From: Melitaea cinxia
Lineage: Eukaryota > Arthropoda > Insecta > Lepidoptera > Nymphalidae
DNA: 64,000 nucleotides
Direction: 5' to 3'
Assembly: GCF_905220565.1 (NCBI RefSeq)
Contig: NC_059414.1
Coordinates: forward strand, 8,492,001 to 8,556,000
The stretch's first letter is position 1. Every line of letters starts with the position of its first letter. The notes under the pieces were generated by a model. It was not told the origin of the DNA, did not search any database, and saw only the letters and a list, made by a program, of their open reading frames with translations. The position numbers and the translations under genes were made by a program. Below, in pieces: positions 40,701-53,000 of this stretch.

Positions 40701-43700
40701 AATGATGTTAGAGACTAACGAGTACTACGTCTATCCCACATTCGACGCCTCAAGACCACTCGAGGTGCAACTTGATGACATATCACTTGTCAAGCTACAA
40801 CAACCATTAATATATTCCGGTAAGTTTTTCTGTCGATACATTCTAATACTAATACAATTAAACGAAATAGTTTTATGGTTGGAAGTGTTGGAACACACCA
40901 ACCTTCAATTCAATCTGCTTAGGTTCTAAAGTCCAGTTCGTGAAGGTATCACCAAGATAGCAGAATATATCCTGTTCAAAATTTGGAACAGCCCGAGTGG
41001 AGAAGTACCTCAATCTTACAGTAAAATAATAGCTGTATATGTGCTTTTAAGCAGTGTTGTGTAGTAAGTAAGCTGACCAGAAGAACTCTTGGTTGGATTA
41101 GGGTTAGCAATACGCTTGCGATGCTTCCGATGTTTTAGGCGTTTATAGGCTACTACCAACCGGTGAGCGATTGTTTGCCAACTTAGTTGTATAACAAAAG
41201 TTCTGTTATGGGCTATAAAAGATCTCGCTACGTTCTTTATCATAAATGAAATAATACTGCTAGTATTACAATAAATCTGCCCAACCTGGGTCATGTTCCA
41301 GTATATTTAAGCCCATTCTCGATTGGCTAATAAAAGACAATACTTACGTACCTGCTGATGTTATAGCCGTTGTAAAAAATATCAGCGTTATTTCAAATAT
41401 GTCAACACTAAGTAAACGTTGTATTTGCAGAAAACTTACGTTCGATTCGTGTACAACCTTCATCAGATGCATTCAGAAACTATGATACACAGGTTGTTCG
41501 TGCAAGTGGTTTTGGCAGAACATGGACTGGCGGTATGTATAATTTTACTCGTCATTTAAATATACTTCACGATCGACAACTTTATGTGCTCTCCAGCAGA
41601 TGATCACAACATTTTCACACAATAATTTTACAATTACTGAAACACACACTTCAATATTAAAGAAACTTCGGTATTTTAGCATCAGAAAAGTAAAAATTAT
41701 TAAAAAAAATGGAATAAATAAATTAATAGATTATTAAAATTGATTACGAATTAGTAATTTCACATAACTTTTTCTCAGGTTCTCAATCTGCGCACCTCAT
41801 GTGGGTTTACCTAAGGTCAATTAGCAACCAAGCTTGTGCAAACATTTTCACGACTAGGTACGTCTCAGCAACTACAATCTGTGCGAGATTCTACAATGTG
41901 ACTTCACAATCCATCTGCCAGGTAAAATAATACATTTTTATTTTTTTATAAAATATCAAGAATTAATAATAAAATAAAACTTACCATTTCAATGAGCAAT
42001 CTATTCAAATAAATAAAATTGGAGTGTCTGTTTGTAATATTAAAATGGCAGCTACTTATTATATAGGATGGATGTATACACGGTACATATTCCAAAATAA
42101 CATTTTTTACAATTTTTGTCTGTCCGTCTGTCTGTCTGTTTGTTCCAGCTAATCTCTGAAACGGCGAGACCGATTTTAACGGGACTTTCACTGGGTAGCT
42201 GATGTAATAAGGAGTAACTTAGGCTACTTTTATTTAAGAAATTTATTGATTTTGTAACTCTGCGAACTAAACAATATATTTTTCAATTCCACGTGGCTAA
42301 AGATGCGGGCACAGCTAGTCCACAATAAAACAGCTAGTAGACGTTACGCACGTTTACTAGCAGATTTATTAATTTAATTCGATTAGACCAACATCGAACA
42401 ACAACAAAAACAGTCTGTAAACATTTTATTACTAGGTTAAAACTTCCTCTAAATAGGTAGAATGTTTCGAGCTTAATCTGTCACTGAAAACGCTCACTAA
42501 GACACTTTATGTGGGACTTATAAAGCCATACACAAAGAGCAGAAACAAATATAAAAAACAATTGCCAAAGTTATTAACAGTAAAAAAATTTAAACTTATG
42601 TAGGGAGACAGCGGCGGACCATTGGTGCATGTGTCTTCTGATAACGAGCCGATCCTGATCGGTATAAGCTCGTTCGTTGCGGGTAATCCCCAAGGCTGCC
42701 ACTCCGGCCTTCCTGGCGGTAAATATCTATGTCGTCATTAATTTTGTACTTGTTAAGATTATAATTAATCGTGAAAAAATTCTTAGTATATGTATAAATA
42801 AATTATTGTTCAAATTTCACTCTGTATTCAAAAGGTTAAAGAAATACGAATTGGTAAGGAAAAGCTACCGACATGGGCGTACCCAGGTTCTGAGCCAGGG
42901 GGGGGCAAATCAAATTTTACTCGTATAAGCACCTAGTCAAATAAATAAACATAAAGTAAAATAGGTAATTATTTATTTAAATTCTTTGGGAAAGTTTTAG
43001 ATTAGGTAAAACCGAATTTCGAGACCGTGGGGGGAAGAGGGGGAGAGGGTGGGGAACGCTACCCCTGGTACCACTGTCACACCTCAGAACCCCATGGTTA
43101 TGGAGATATCCATGGTTAAAGTTTTGAGGTTAGAAGAAGAATTTCGAAAGTTAGAGGAACGCTTGGCTCCGGCGCTGCGGGAAGTGCAGCCCTTCCGCCC
43201 TTGCGTGCGAAAGCACGCTCACTCCTGCTCCGTTCCGCAGCGGAGCCGGCTGCCGCTCCTCTACGCATTCGTTCGCGCGCTTTCGCACGGCGGGCGAGGG
43301 CTGCCCTCCCTCCGCGCCTCCGCGGCACACAAAAAAAACACTCTAGGGGTAGGACAGACCAAGACCACGTGGACAGTGGGGTGCTCCGATTCGGTTTTGG
43401 GGTATTTTTCGAATTTCTAAACCTATATTCTAGCACGCAATGTTACCAATTTTATTAGAATATTATGCCTGACGCGTTATTTTGTTTAAAAGTGTCGATT
43501 TGTCACACAATGCAAACAGTACGAGCTCAAAGGTATTATAATAGCTTTAAATTCTTCTTCTAACCTCAAAACTTTAACCATGGATATCTCCATAACCATG
43601 GGGTTTTGAGGTGTGACAGTGTTACCTTGTATAGATTCCCCTACACCCTCCACTCTCCACACCCAAAAACCCCATAATTCAGATTTTCTAATTCGGTTTT

Positions 43701-44974
43701 ACCTAGTCTAGATCTTAGCCAAATTCTTTAATTATAAAATTCTCACAAAAAAAGTTCCGAATATCCATTTTCATTCAACGTTTTATTATTGTTCAACAGA
43801 ATATGTACATATACGTATTATCAGAATACAATAACTCAGTAACACAGTATCTACCAATATTTTTAATATACCTACTTTGAATTAATATTTTTCATCACCA
43901 AAGCCCGTTGTGCTCTTTCAAAACAATTACATGTCAAATAAATGCAAGCCTTTCGTACTCTCTCCCACCGTAGCGGCACATCACGTCGAGCAAGACGAGC
44001 GCTCGCCGTGGCTCGGCTAGATTCGGTAATGTTCGTGTGCCGTGTCGGCGCGGAGCCGAAGCGGCCACGGACCGAGCCACTGGCAAGCGAGCGCGGCGTT
44101 TGCCTACAGGCTGCTAGCAAGTAGAATAGGTGCGCCGCGCGATTTTTAAAAGTATAAAATTATTCCAAATGGCAAATAAAAACTTTTATCGACAATAGTA
44201 GATAGTTAGTAGGGAGGTTAACAAAATCCAGGGGGGGGCAGCTGCCCCTCTTTGCCCCCCCCTGGGTACGCCCATGGCTACCGACAACATTTATTTTTGC
44301 GTTGTTTTGACATACGTTAAAAATAAATAGTTAATTTAAAAGAAAGTAAATACTACAGGCTTTTAAATTAACATGTGACGTTTTTAAGTATAGGAACCAG
44401 GCTTAAGAATACTTTCATTCTAGAAAAACACACACAATACTGTTTTAATTACATTCACTCGAATGATTATGTTAACTTTTATCTGTAGGTCAACAACTTA
44501 AGTAATAAAATTAAATAGTAACTAAGTTATTCAGAAAAAATATATTTCATTTCAGCTTTCATACGTCCTGGACCTTTCCATGAATGGTTTACTCAGATCA
44601 CTGGAATAGATTTTAATAATCTGAAAGAAGATATTGAGCCAACTACTGTTGCTCCTACGACACCCAGTCCCAGCCCTACCACACCTTCTCCTACCACACC
44701 TTCTCCTACCACACCTCCCCCTACCACAGCACCTCCTACAGTCCCTAGTACGCTTCCTCCTACGACTACTTCCCCACCCACCAGTACGACGACTACTTCC
44801 CCACCCACCAGTACGACAACTCCTCCAACAACTACTCCAGACCCTGATGAAGACGACATAGATGATCCAGAACTTTCTGAACTTCTCAAGCGCTTAGAAG
44901 TTATAGTGAAAGTGAAAGTCAGACTTAGTAAATACAAAAATAATAAAGAGGAAAACATGGTTCTTGTTGAGTAA
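37769..44974 (+). CDS. Chymotrypsin-like serine protease with a Thr/Pro-rich C-terminal tail
   Basis: A secreted S1-family protease of 400 residues. Exons: 37769-37813, 38443-38491, 40090-40249, 40650-40819, 41431-41532, 41779-41921, 42604-42718 and 44556-44974, all GT-AG with consistent phases; stop at 44972. A signal peptide (MWLVTICLVAFAAQ) is followed by a short propeptide cleaved at R36|IVSGWEA. The triad is His81 (TAAHC), Asp128 (LDDISLVKL) and Ser226 (GDSGGP). The residue six before the catalytic Ser is Ser220, as in chymotrypsins rather than trypsins (Asp). After the catalytic domain (about residue 265) comes about 75 residues of Thr/Pro/Ser repeats (TTPSPTTPSP, TTTSPPTST), then an acidic DEDDIDDPE and a basic end. 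Such a mucin-like tail is unusual for digestive proteases and may bind or be glycosylated at a matrix. The substrate is inferred. Confidence 0.9.
38133..38419 (+). mobile_element. SINE family A in protease intron 1
   Basis: Near-complete, from gcgttggcgtaacggtcaca to cagctgtgggatattaca. It ends 22 bases before the exon 2 acceptor. Confidence 0.75.
38540..39285 (+). mobile_element. ACCGACTTCAA-type element with Helitron-like inserts (protease intron 2)
   Basis: Left part: cttaaaaaaaagaggaggtt; right end: gatgtaattgaagttggttt. Between them two similar segments (taaattacgcgtcacgttgt at 38805 and 38990) lie in tandem and the second ends gccagatcagctagt, a Helitron-type terminus. Confidence 0.5.
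39286..40089. other. Protease intron 2, remainder
   Basis: AT-rich. A minus-strand scrap at 39880-39955 (LIKKKLLAKAYYS) resembles the C-terminus of Jockey ORF2. Confidence 0.4.
40930..41300 (-). mobile_element. Eroded family D repeat (protease intron 4)
   Basis: gagaagtacctcaatcttac, cagtgttgtgtagtaag and gcttgcgatgcttcc follow the reversed order of family D with many changes. Confidence 0.5.
42085..42325 (+). mobile_element. Helitron-like element (protease intron 6)
   Basis: It starts around ttacaatttttgtctgtccg and ends gatgcgggcacagctag then t. Non-autonomous. Confidence 0.5.
42872..44276. mobile_element. DNA transposon with 8-bp target duplication (protease intron 7)
   Basis: The ends catgggcgtacccagg / cctgggtacgcccatg are perfect 16-bp inverted repeats, flanked by gctaccga (42864-42871; 44277-44284). 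An 8-bp duplication fits hAT or P superfamilies. G-rich/C-rich sub-terminal runs (ccaggggggggca) are at both ends. There is no intact transposase; a second palindromic element and GC-rich patches lie inside. Confidence 0.8.
43069..43623. mobile_element. Nested element with about 80-bp inverted ends
   Basis: ccactgtcacacctcagaac at the left is mirrored by gttttgaggtgtgacagtg at the right. The pairing runs about 80 bp through ccatggttatggagatatcc to ttagaagaagaatt. The interior 43160-43340 is strikingly GC-rich. Confidence 0.75.
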
Positions 44975-45030
44975 ATGTAATCACACAAGATGAAAGAGTA
45001 TATTGTATTGTGCAAGTATAAAATATTTAA

Positions 45031-45036
45031 AATAAA
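45031..45036 (+). terminator. Poly(A) signal of the protease gene
   Basis: AATAAA lies 57 bases after the stop codon. Confidence 0.6.
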
Positions 45037-46524
45037 ATAACTGCTTATAATAGATTTTTTTTTTAATTTCATTTCATTTACTTTTACTATACATTAAGCT
45101 TTATACCAAGACCAAGAAATTAAAGTAAAAAATATTAGAAAATGAAAAGCTTAAGCAAAATACATTTATTTATTTATTTATTAATACTTTATTGGACACA
45201 AGAAAATACATTTTAAAACGATTAGATATAAAAACAAATAGTGTATGCAAAGGCGGCCTTATCGCTTTTAGCGATCGCTTCCAGGCAACCTTTAATAAAA
45301 GTAGTATAGAAAGAATAAATCGGTAATAGTGCGCAATTAACAACGCATGTTTATTACACATAATTAAATCAATTTATAACACTAAACATAGTTATACAAT
45401 ACAATATCCAAACATTTAAACGGTATATACCTTTTTTTTACGTGGGGAAAATCCTTCATGGATACCCTCCAGCGCGGGAGCGCCAGAGGGTTATGTCAGA
45501 CTCCTACCGACTAAAAAACCAGCACGTGTGAGTAGTCGTCCGTCTGGGTAGGGCGAGATGGGGTCGCGCTAACATTCGCCACCTCAAACGGTATATACCT
45601 ACATCAACATATAGGTACATACATATGTAAATACATACAAAATATATTTATACAAACATACAAATAAAAACAATATACCAATAGAATACATGTAAAAATT
45701 ATGTAAGAGTTAAGTAGTATTTGTGCAACCGATTCTTAAAAATATTTATAAATATTTATAGACTCTGCTTGACGGATGTTAGTGGGCAGGGAATTCCAAA
45801 GTTTGATCACTTTAGTGGTGAAAGAACTACCATACGCATTAGTGATTAAGGCGACAAAGAGGTACTAAAGCAAGTTATTACTACGGGAACGCAAGTTTAT
45901 AGTCAGTGTCATGTCCTAAAAAAAAAACCAAACATTAATTATGTTGACTAGTTGTTTAAAAAATTATAAGCTTTAGTAGGACACCCCATCCTGTCCTAAT
46001 TTTTCCAGATTTACCCTAATTTTGAAGATTCACCTAATAAAAAAAGAATTCCAGTCAAATCCGGATTTTCTTTTTTCTTATTTATTTATTTATACTTTAT
46101 TGTACACCACAACCACATTAAACACATTCCTTTAAAAACATTTACAGACTGTAAAAGTGTGGAGTACAATGGGCGGAGTTATGGCTATTTAGCCATTTCT
46201 TCCAGACAACCCAATTAAAGGAAGGATAAATTTAATAAAAAAAAAAAAATACAATATAAATGAGGAACTCTTTCTTTTTGAAGTCGATTAATGTTTTTTA
46301 AATATTATGAATTATGCATTCAAAATATGGTGGGATCTCATTATTCCGTTATTTTATTAAGTCATGGTTTTGTGCCATTTGTACTTAACTTCGTTTAATA
46401 ACAAACATAAAACAGAAATATATTAAATTATTTTTTATTAAAGATAAATATGCTATAGTTTAATAAGGATTATATATTTAATTCTTAAATGATATAATTA
46501 TCTGATGTGAATAGTTTTCAATTT
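45037..46524. other. Intergenic DNA with LINE 3' scraps
   Basis: 45175-45300 and 46080-46240 are similar eroded 3' ends (tactttattg...acac; gccatttcttccag) in minus orientation. A short retro-insert lies at 45433-45585. The rest is AT-rich. Confidence 0.4.
45433..45585 (-). mobile_element. 153-bp retroposed 3' end with perfect duplication
   Basis: It is flanked by the identical 15-mer aaacggtatatacct (45418-45432; 45586-45600). On the minus strand it ends in an A-run, so it is a target-primed insertion of the 3' end of a LINE or SINE. The parent family was not identified. Confidence 0.8.
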
Positions 46525-46840
46525 ACATTATTAAACCAACTTCAAAAAAGGAGGAGGTTTCTCAATGCAACCGTATGTACCTATATTTTTTTATGTGTGT
46601 TCGCGGGTAGTTTCGTCGTTTATGAACAGATTTTGCTGATTCTTTTTTTGTTGAAAAGGAGATATCCCAAGAGTGGTACCATAATAAGGAAATTAGGATT
46701 TGTTGATGGTATCCCAGAGAAATTGAGGGGACCTTCGAAAATCGTAGTGATGACTAGTCCGTTTGTTAATTTTTTCGTCTACTTACATTGTATTACTTTT
46801 CGATGTAATTGAAATTGGGTTTTTTCGTTTGCTAGCAAAC
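46525..46840 (+). mobile_element. ACCGACTTCAA-type element, diverged
   Basis: It runs from aaccaacttcaaaaaaggag to gatgtaattgaaattgggtt. Confidence 0.6.
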
Positions 46841-47032
46841 AATTATTTTGTTTTGAACTTTTGAATTCTACTGCAAAATGTCATTTGACATTGACATTGT
46901 GACAAGTAAAATTTTGACAATTAGTGATTTAGTTTATAATCATGGAAATCGCATTTTTTTTCGCTAATGTGTTGTTGTAAGTGAAATAAATAATCCGTAA
47001 TTCAGATATTTTATCAATTATACATTTAAATC

Positions 47033-50000
47033 ATGGACTTCGAAAGTCCTGATGTAGAGAAAGATTTTCCAGGATTATACGCGTCGGAAACTGGACGTAA
47101 AAGTAACGAAAGTGACTGTAAGTTGTTATGAATCTAAAATGTATTTGTTGAGTTCTGTGAAAACGCTACGGGAATAGAATTCTTTAGTTTTGAGGATGGT
47201 TGTATAGTATTGTGCAGCATGCTACTTCTATATCTCTTACTTTTGACATTAATCAAAACAAAAAAAGCATCTGTTATTATTTCTTAGATCCGTAGTATTA
47301 AACGTATTTCCTGCCAGAAATTTACATAAATATAGTTACATATTATAAAAATAATTTAAACTAATCAATACCACTACAGCTTAACAAATGTGTACTATTG
47401 ATGTAATATAAACATAAATAATTATAACTATATTTCAAATTGTTCTAGGAATGTGAATGAATTTTATTGTATGTGCATTTATTTTAACAAACAAGAGGAC
47501 TCTTAAGAAACAGACTTAAAACATTCTCTTTTTGTACTCTTGGCTCCCACTTTTAAATGTGATTATAGTGGGAGTTTAATAGGGCTCATTGCTCCACTAT
47601 GCAATGATAGTACTTTTCTTATCAACTAAACTGATCACCATAATCGAGTAACAGCTGGCAACATAAGTTTTATGTGCATTTCCTGATGGAGTAGTGGTCA
47701 CGGAAACTAGCCCTGCTGCCTGATGCCCTAGTTGCGGGGGTTTCAATCCCAACACATGAATGTTTTTATAGAGCAGTTGTTTGTCTAGATTTGGGCATTT
47801 GTGATTGTTTAAATTCCAAGCAGTCAGATTATTTATAATACACATGTTTGTCTTTTTTGGGTTATGTTGTGTGTATTTCCGAACAACACACGCAAAGGAT
47901 TCATATCCTTTTGGTGGCCGTTGAGTGTGAAATGTTTATTTCTTTGTTTTAATGTTAGGTTAGTTAGAGGTTACAAGAATTACACCGAAAAAATATATGC
48001 GCAATATATGAACAAATTCTTTTTAAATAAAAATTCACTACAACAACTTCTACAAACAGGAATTAAATGCCTAACTCTACTGAAACTTTCATCAATAGAT
48101 CAGATCTGCATGAACAGTGGATGCCTTGCTTATACATGTAATTATTAAAATATGAATGTGTTCATTAAAACTTTTATTAAAATTTAGTTAGTGACGGTGG
48201 AGACCATGAGAAACCTAGCAAAAAAGATCTTCTTGGACGACGTAAAGATAAAAAGGAGTCAAAAAAAGACAGAGGCTATGCAGCTTTAGAAGGCGAAAGT
48301 TCTCCTGAAGAAGACACTGATACAAAGTGAGTACTTAAAGTGTAATGTGTTTCTAAAACTTGAGAAGTATTTATTATTTGATTGTACATTTAAATTAACT
48401 TAAGTATGTTTGTTTTAATCGAAATAAAGATTCTTCAAAGCATATTTAATAAAGGCAAGCATAAATATGGATAATATTATATAAAAAAAATTTTTTTTTT
48501 TAATCGAGAAACTCAAAAACTACTGGATCGAATATAAAAACTTTAGAAGAATTACTTATCACTGGCTACCTAAAATATCATTGACTAAGGTAGGCTATAT
48601 TTTAATAGGAGAAAAGAGAACAGCCAAATTTGTGTAATCCAAATGAGTAAGACTGTATATGAAAAGATAGTATGTAATAAAACAAACCATTTATGAAATG
48701 TCTCTTGTCTCTAGAAGTCCTTCAAAAAGTAAGAAGACTAAATCATTTAAATTTCCAACTAAAAGTAAGGAAAAACGGGAAAAGTCAAGAGATAAAGAAA
48801 AAGTTTTAGATGATGCAACAAAACAAAAGGAGCTTAGTGAAAAGGAGAAAAAAAAGGAAAAGGAGAGAGAAAAAGAGCGGGAGAAGGAAAAGAAAGAGAA
48901 AGAAAAGCGAGAAAAATTAAGAGAAAAGGATAAGGTAAGCTTTGTAGATATTAGGATATTTTCTATTCTTCATTGCATGTTTTTTATATGTATTACCTCA
49001 TATTTTTTTCCTAGACGTACCAACTGATGATTTTTTTTTAATTTGGAAGAGAGTTCTTGTCATTTGATCCCAATTAAATTTGAGCAAAATGGCAATTGCA
49101 ATTTGAGCAAGTGGTTTTTGAGTTATCACCTATAATGCATATTTAAGTGACTATTTTTTTGACTACCTATGTCGATGATGTTTTCATTTTATTACTTGTT
49201 GATATTGTAGACATTTATAGAAGTGCAGACTTCTTCTGAAATTTCATCATTTACTCCCAACATCAACCCATAGATTCATAGAACTTATATATAATTACTT
49301 GCTTCATCCTGTAATATCCCACTACTGGGCATAGGCCGCTTTCTCCATGTAGGAGAAGGATCAGAGCTTAATCCACCACGCAGCTCCAATTCGGGTTGGC
49401 GGATATATTCCCTACTATAGTAACGATCGCTATCAGGTGTACATGATAACCGGACCGAGGAGGACCGACGACTTAACGTGTTCTCCGAGGCACGGCGGGG
49501 ACACCCACGAGGACTGCACAAATACCCAGACCACGGCAAACACCTGTATGGCCAAAACAAATGTTTGTCATGTGCGGGGATCTGACCGGGCTATGACCGT
49601 TGCGCCAACGCGGCGTCGCGTAATATAATTACTATGAGCAATAAATTATGTTATGGTTACAGTTCGAATTATATTTCAGGTACATAGTGCTATTAGACAT
49701 TTTATATTTTAGTTAACAAAATCTAAACTTTTCGAACTGCAATATTGAGTTTTTTGTACATAGTATAGACTGATATTATAAAACTGAAGAGTTTGTTTGT
49801 TTGTTTAATACGCTAATCTCAAGAACTACCGGTACGAGTTGAAAAATTCTTTTTGTGTTGGATAGACCTACTGAGGAAGACATACCTAGGAAGGCATACA
49901 TAAAATATTTTTGTACTTACTTCTCTCAATTTAATGCGGGTGAAAACGCAGGCCACAGTTTACCTAGGAAGGCATACATAAAATATTTTTGTACTTACTT

Positions 50001-53000
50001 CTCTCAATTTAATGCGGGTGAAAACGCAGGGCACAGTTTACCTAGGAAGGCATACATAAAATATTTTTGTACTTACTTCTCTCAATTTAATGCGGGTGAA
50101 AACGCAGGGCACAGTTTACCTAGGAAGGCATACATAAAATATTTTTGTACTTACTTCTCTCAATTTAATGCGGGTGAAAACGCAGGGCACAGTTTACCTA
50201 GGAAGGCATACATAAAATATTTTTGTACTTACTTCTCTCAATTTAATGCGGGTGAAAACGCAGGGCACAGTTAGTGTGTAATAAATAATCGAATAGGCAA
50301 AATGAAACAAAATATAATACACAATTATCTAGTGATACTGCTACTCTATATGTATTTTATAAAACAATTTCCCACGCTCGCTGCTAATGTGATAAATATA
50401 TTAAACACTTATGCTACTTCTTAACATATTGTAAAATAAAGTCCCCTGCCGCGCCTTTCTGTCTGTTCGCAATAAACTCTTAGCTAAATAAACTACTAGA
50501 TAACAGATTTTCATGTGGTTTTATAGACAGAATGGTTCCTGAAAAATTTGTGGAGAAACAAGAACTTTGTAATATATATTAAGTATTCCATGTACTAACA
50601 ATGCGACTAATAGGTACTAATTCAAAATTTTGGTTGAAGCATTGATATACAATATTAAAGACACAACTGAGGTAGGGCACAGCAAGAATTTCCTGCTCAA
50701 AATATGGAGCAGCCCGACTGGGGTAGTAAGTACCTCGACCTTACAGAAGATCACAGCTAAATAATACTGTTTTCAAGCAGTATTGTGTTCCTGTTGGTGA
50801 GTAGGGTGACCAGAGCTCCTGGGGGGATTGGGGATTGGGTCGGCAACGCGCTTGCGATGCTTCTAGCTACGGTAATTCGCTTACCATCAGGTGAGCCGTA
50901 CACTTGTTTGCCGACCTAGTGACATAAAAAAAAAGACACACTGTCCTAATCACATCCAGTCTATTTCCATTAAATATTCAATCTGAAAGTCTTCCACGGC
51001 ACACCGATTTTCGCATGATATTTTTCTTGCCGAGTACAAGATGAATTTTCAAACATTTAACACTTGAAAATACAATTCTATCCCTAATTGGTTGTTTGGT
51101 CCATTGGCGCAGTTGGCCGTACCCGACCTCCTACCGTACTGTACTATCTTACCCGAGCTATATGAGTATTTGTACTAAATGAGTTTACTACAAAAATGTA
51201 TGAAAATGTTATATCAGTTAACTGTTACCTAAAACACCAAATCAAAGACGACAAAATCAATTCAAGAAAAAATTGAAATGATTTTTTTTATTATATGTAC
51301 ACTGTCTACTGAACCATCTCAGCTATTTTATGATGTTCCACTAAACTAATGTTTATTCATTGCAATCAAAATATTCCCCAATATAAAATAGGCACGGTGT
51401 GGAAATATTGACAGAATCTTGTTAAAATCAGCGAACAGAAAACGATTGTTACATAGACTTGCAAATGAAGCTCAACCTCGCTGAATGATAAATATTGAAT
51501 ATGATAACTTGTGCATTTTTTATTTAATAAGTTTTAATTTAAAAATTTATTTTTGTTTTTACCTACTACCTATTTTTTATTGTGTGCCATAACATTGTTG
51601 ATAGAATAATTTATCAAAAGCAAAGTATGCTGCTTATCTGATTAAAGTCAACGGTCAGTACAGTTCGCTATAGTATTTAATTATTTGGATTTTTTATTGT
51701 CAGATTGACTAACGAAAATAACCGCTTAGTAAACTTGTTAAAAGTTCGAGCATACTTGTCTCATCTCATAAGCAAAGTAAGTTAACAATTTTTTAATAAA
51801 TAACATGTATTCATGACATGACATGTATTCATGATATGATGACGCCGCGTTGGCGCAACGGTCACAGCTATAGATTGTGCCGGTTGCGCTGGCGGTTGCG
51901 GGTTCGATCCCCGCACATGACAAACATTTGTATTGGCCATACAGGTGTTTGCCATGGTCTAGGTGTTTGTGCAGTCCTTGTGGGTCTCCCCACCGTGCCT
52001 CGGAGAGCACGTTAAGCCGTCGGTCCCTATAGCGATCGTTACTCATAGTAGGGAATATATCCGCCAACCCGCATTGGAGCAGCGTGGTGTATTAAGCTCT
52101 TGATCCTTCTCCTACATGGGGAAAGAGGCCTATGCCCAACAGTGGGATATTACAGGCTGAAGCGTATGTATTCATGCCTCAAAACTCATCTTATCGTTGC
52201 CAAAATTATGTGGTAGTTAAAATTTTATGTTAATAGTAGTTTGTGCTCTGATATCTAATTAGTTATTCAATTAAGCTAGAGTGTCGGGCATAATTCATTG
52301 GCATACGTGTATATCTCTGTATTTATATATTAATGTGTATATAAATGTTGATATTTATTTATTTTTTATTTCGTACGTATGTGTATAATGTATATGTATA
52401 TATAATTGTTATATATTCTATTTTTTTTTTTACTTATTATATTTATATACCACCTGTCCATCTGAAAAGCAATATCTCTTATAATGTTTCATAAATTAAA
52501 ATAAATACAATTAGATTTAAGTAGTTATTAAATAACGTTTTCAATTTGTTGTTTCTTCAAATTTATATTATTTCTTATTCACAAAATTGTACCTGAAATC
52601 AGCAAAGTAATCCCTCGCGGTTTGGTATTTAGGCGCAGCGATTTTATATTGTAGCTTTTAGTTGTGCAAACGGTTATTATAATGATTACAAACAGAAAGG
52701 GAGTAAAGAACACCCAAAACGTTGATATTTTTTATATTGTATTTTTAACCGACTTCAAGAAAAGAGAAGTTTCTCAATTCGACTGTATTTTTTATGTGTG
52801 TTCATAACTTTTTTACTGGATGAACCGATTTTTAACCGACTTCCAAAAAAGGAGGAGGTTCTCAATTCGACTGTATTTTTTTTTTTTTTTTATTTATGTT
52901 ACATCGGAACTTTTGACTCGGTGGAGCGATTTCGACAAATTTTCTTTTAATCGAAAGGTGGTGTGTGCCAATTGGTCCCATTTAAATTTATTTGAGATCT

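Noticed and set aside
43049..43458. Ala/Arg-rich frames on both strands
   Set aside because: Produced by the GC-rich core of a nested element; no domain or conservation visible.
44593..45072. 159-codon minus-strand frame rich in Gly/Val
   Set aside because: Antisense of the Thr/Pro repeat tail of the protease exon.
49855..50274. 139-codon frame with a repeated 26-residue unit
   Set aside because: Result of a 78-bp tandem array (divisible by three) inside a RalBP1 intron; each unit ends in a Helitron terminus.
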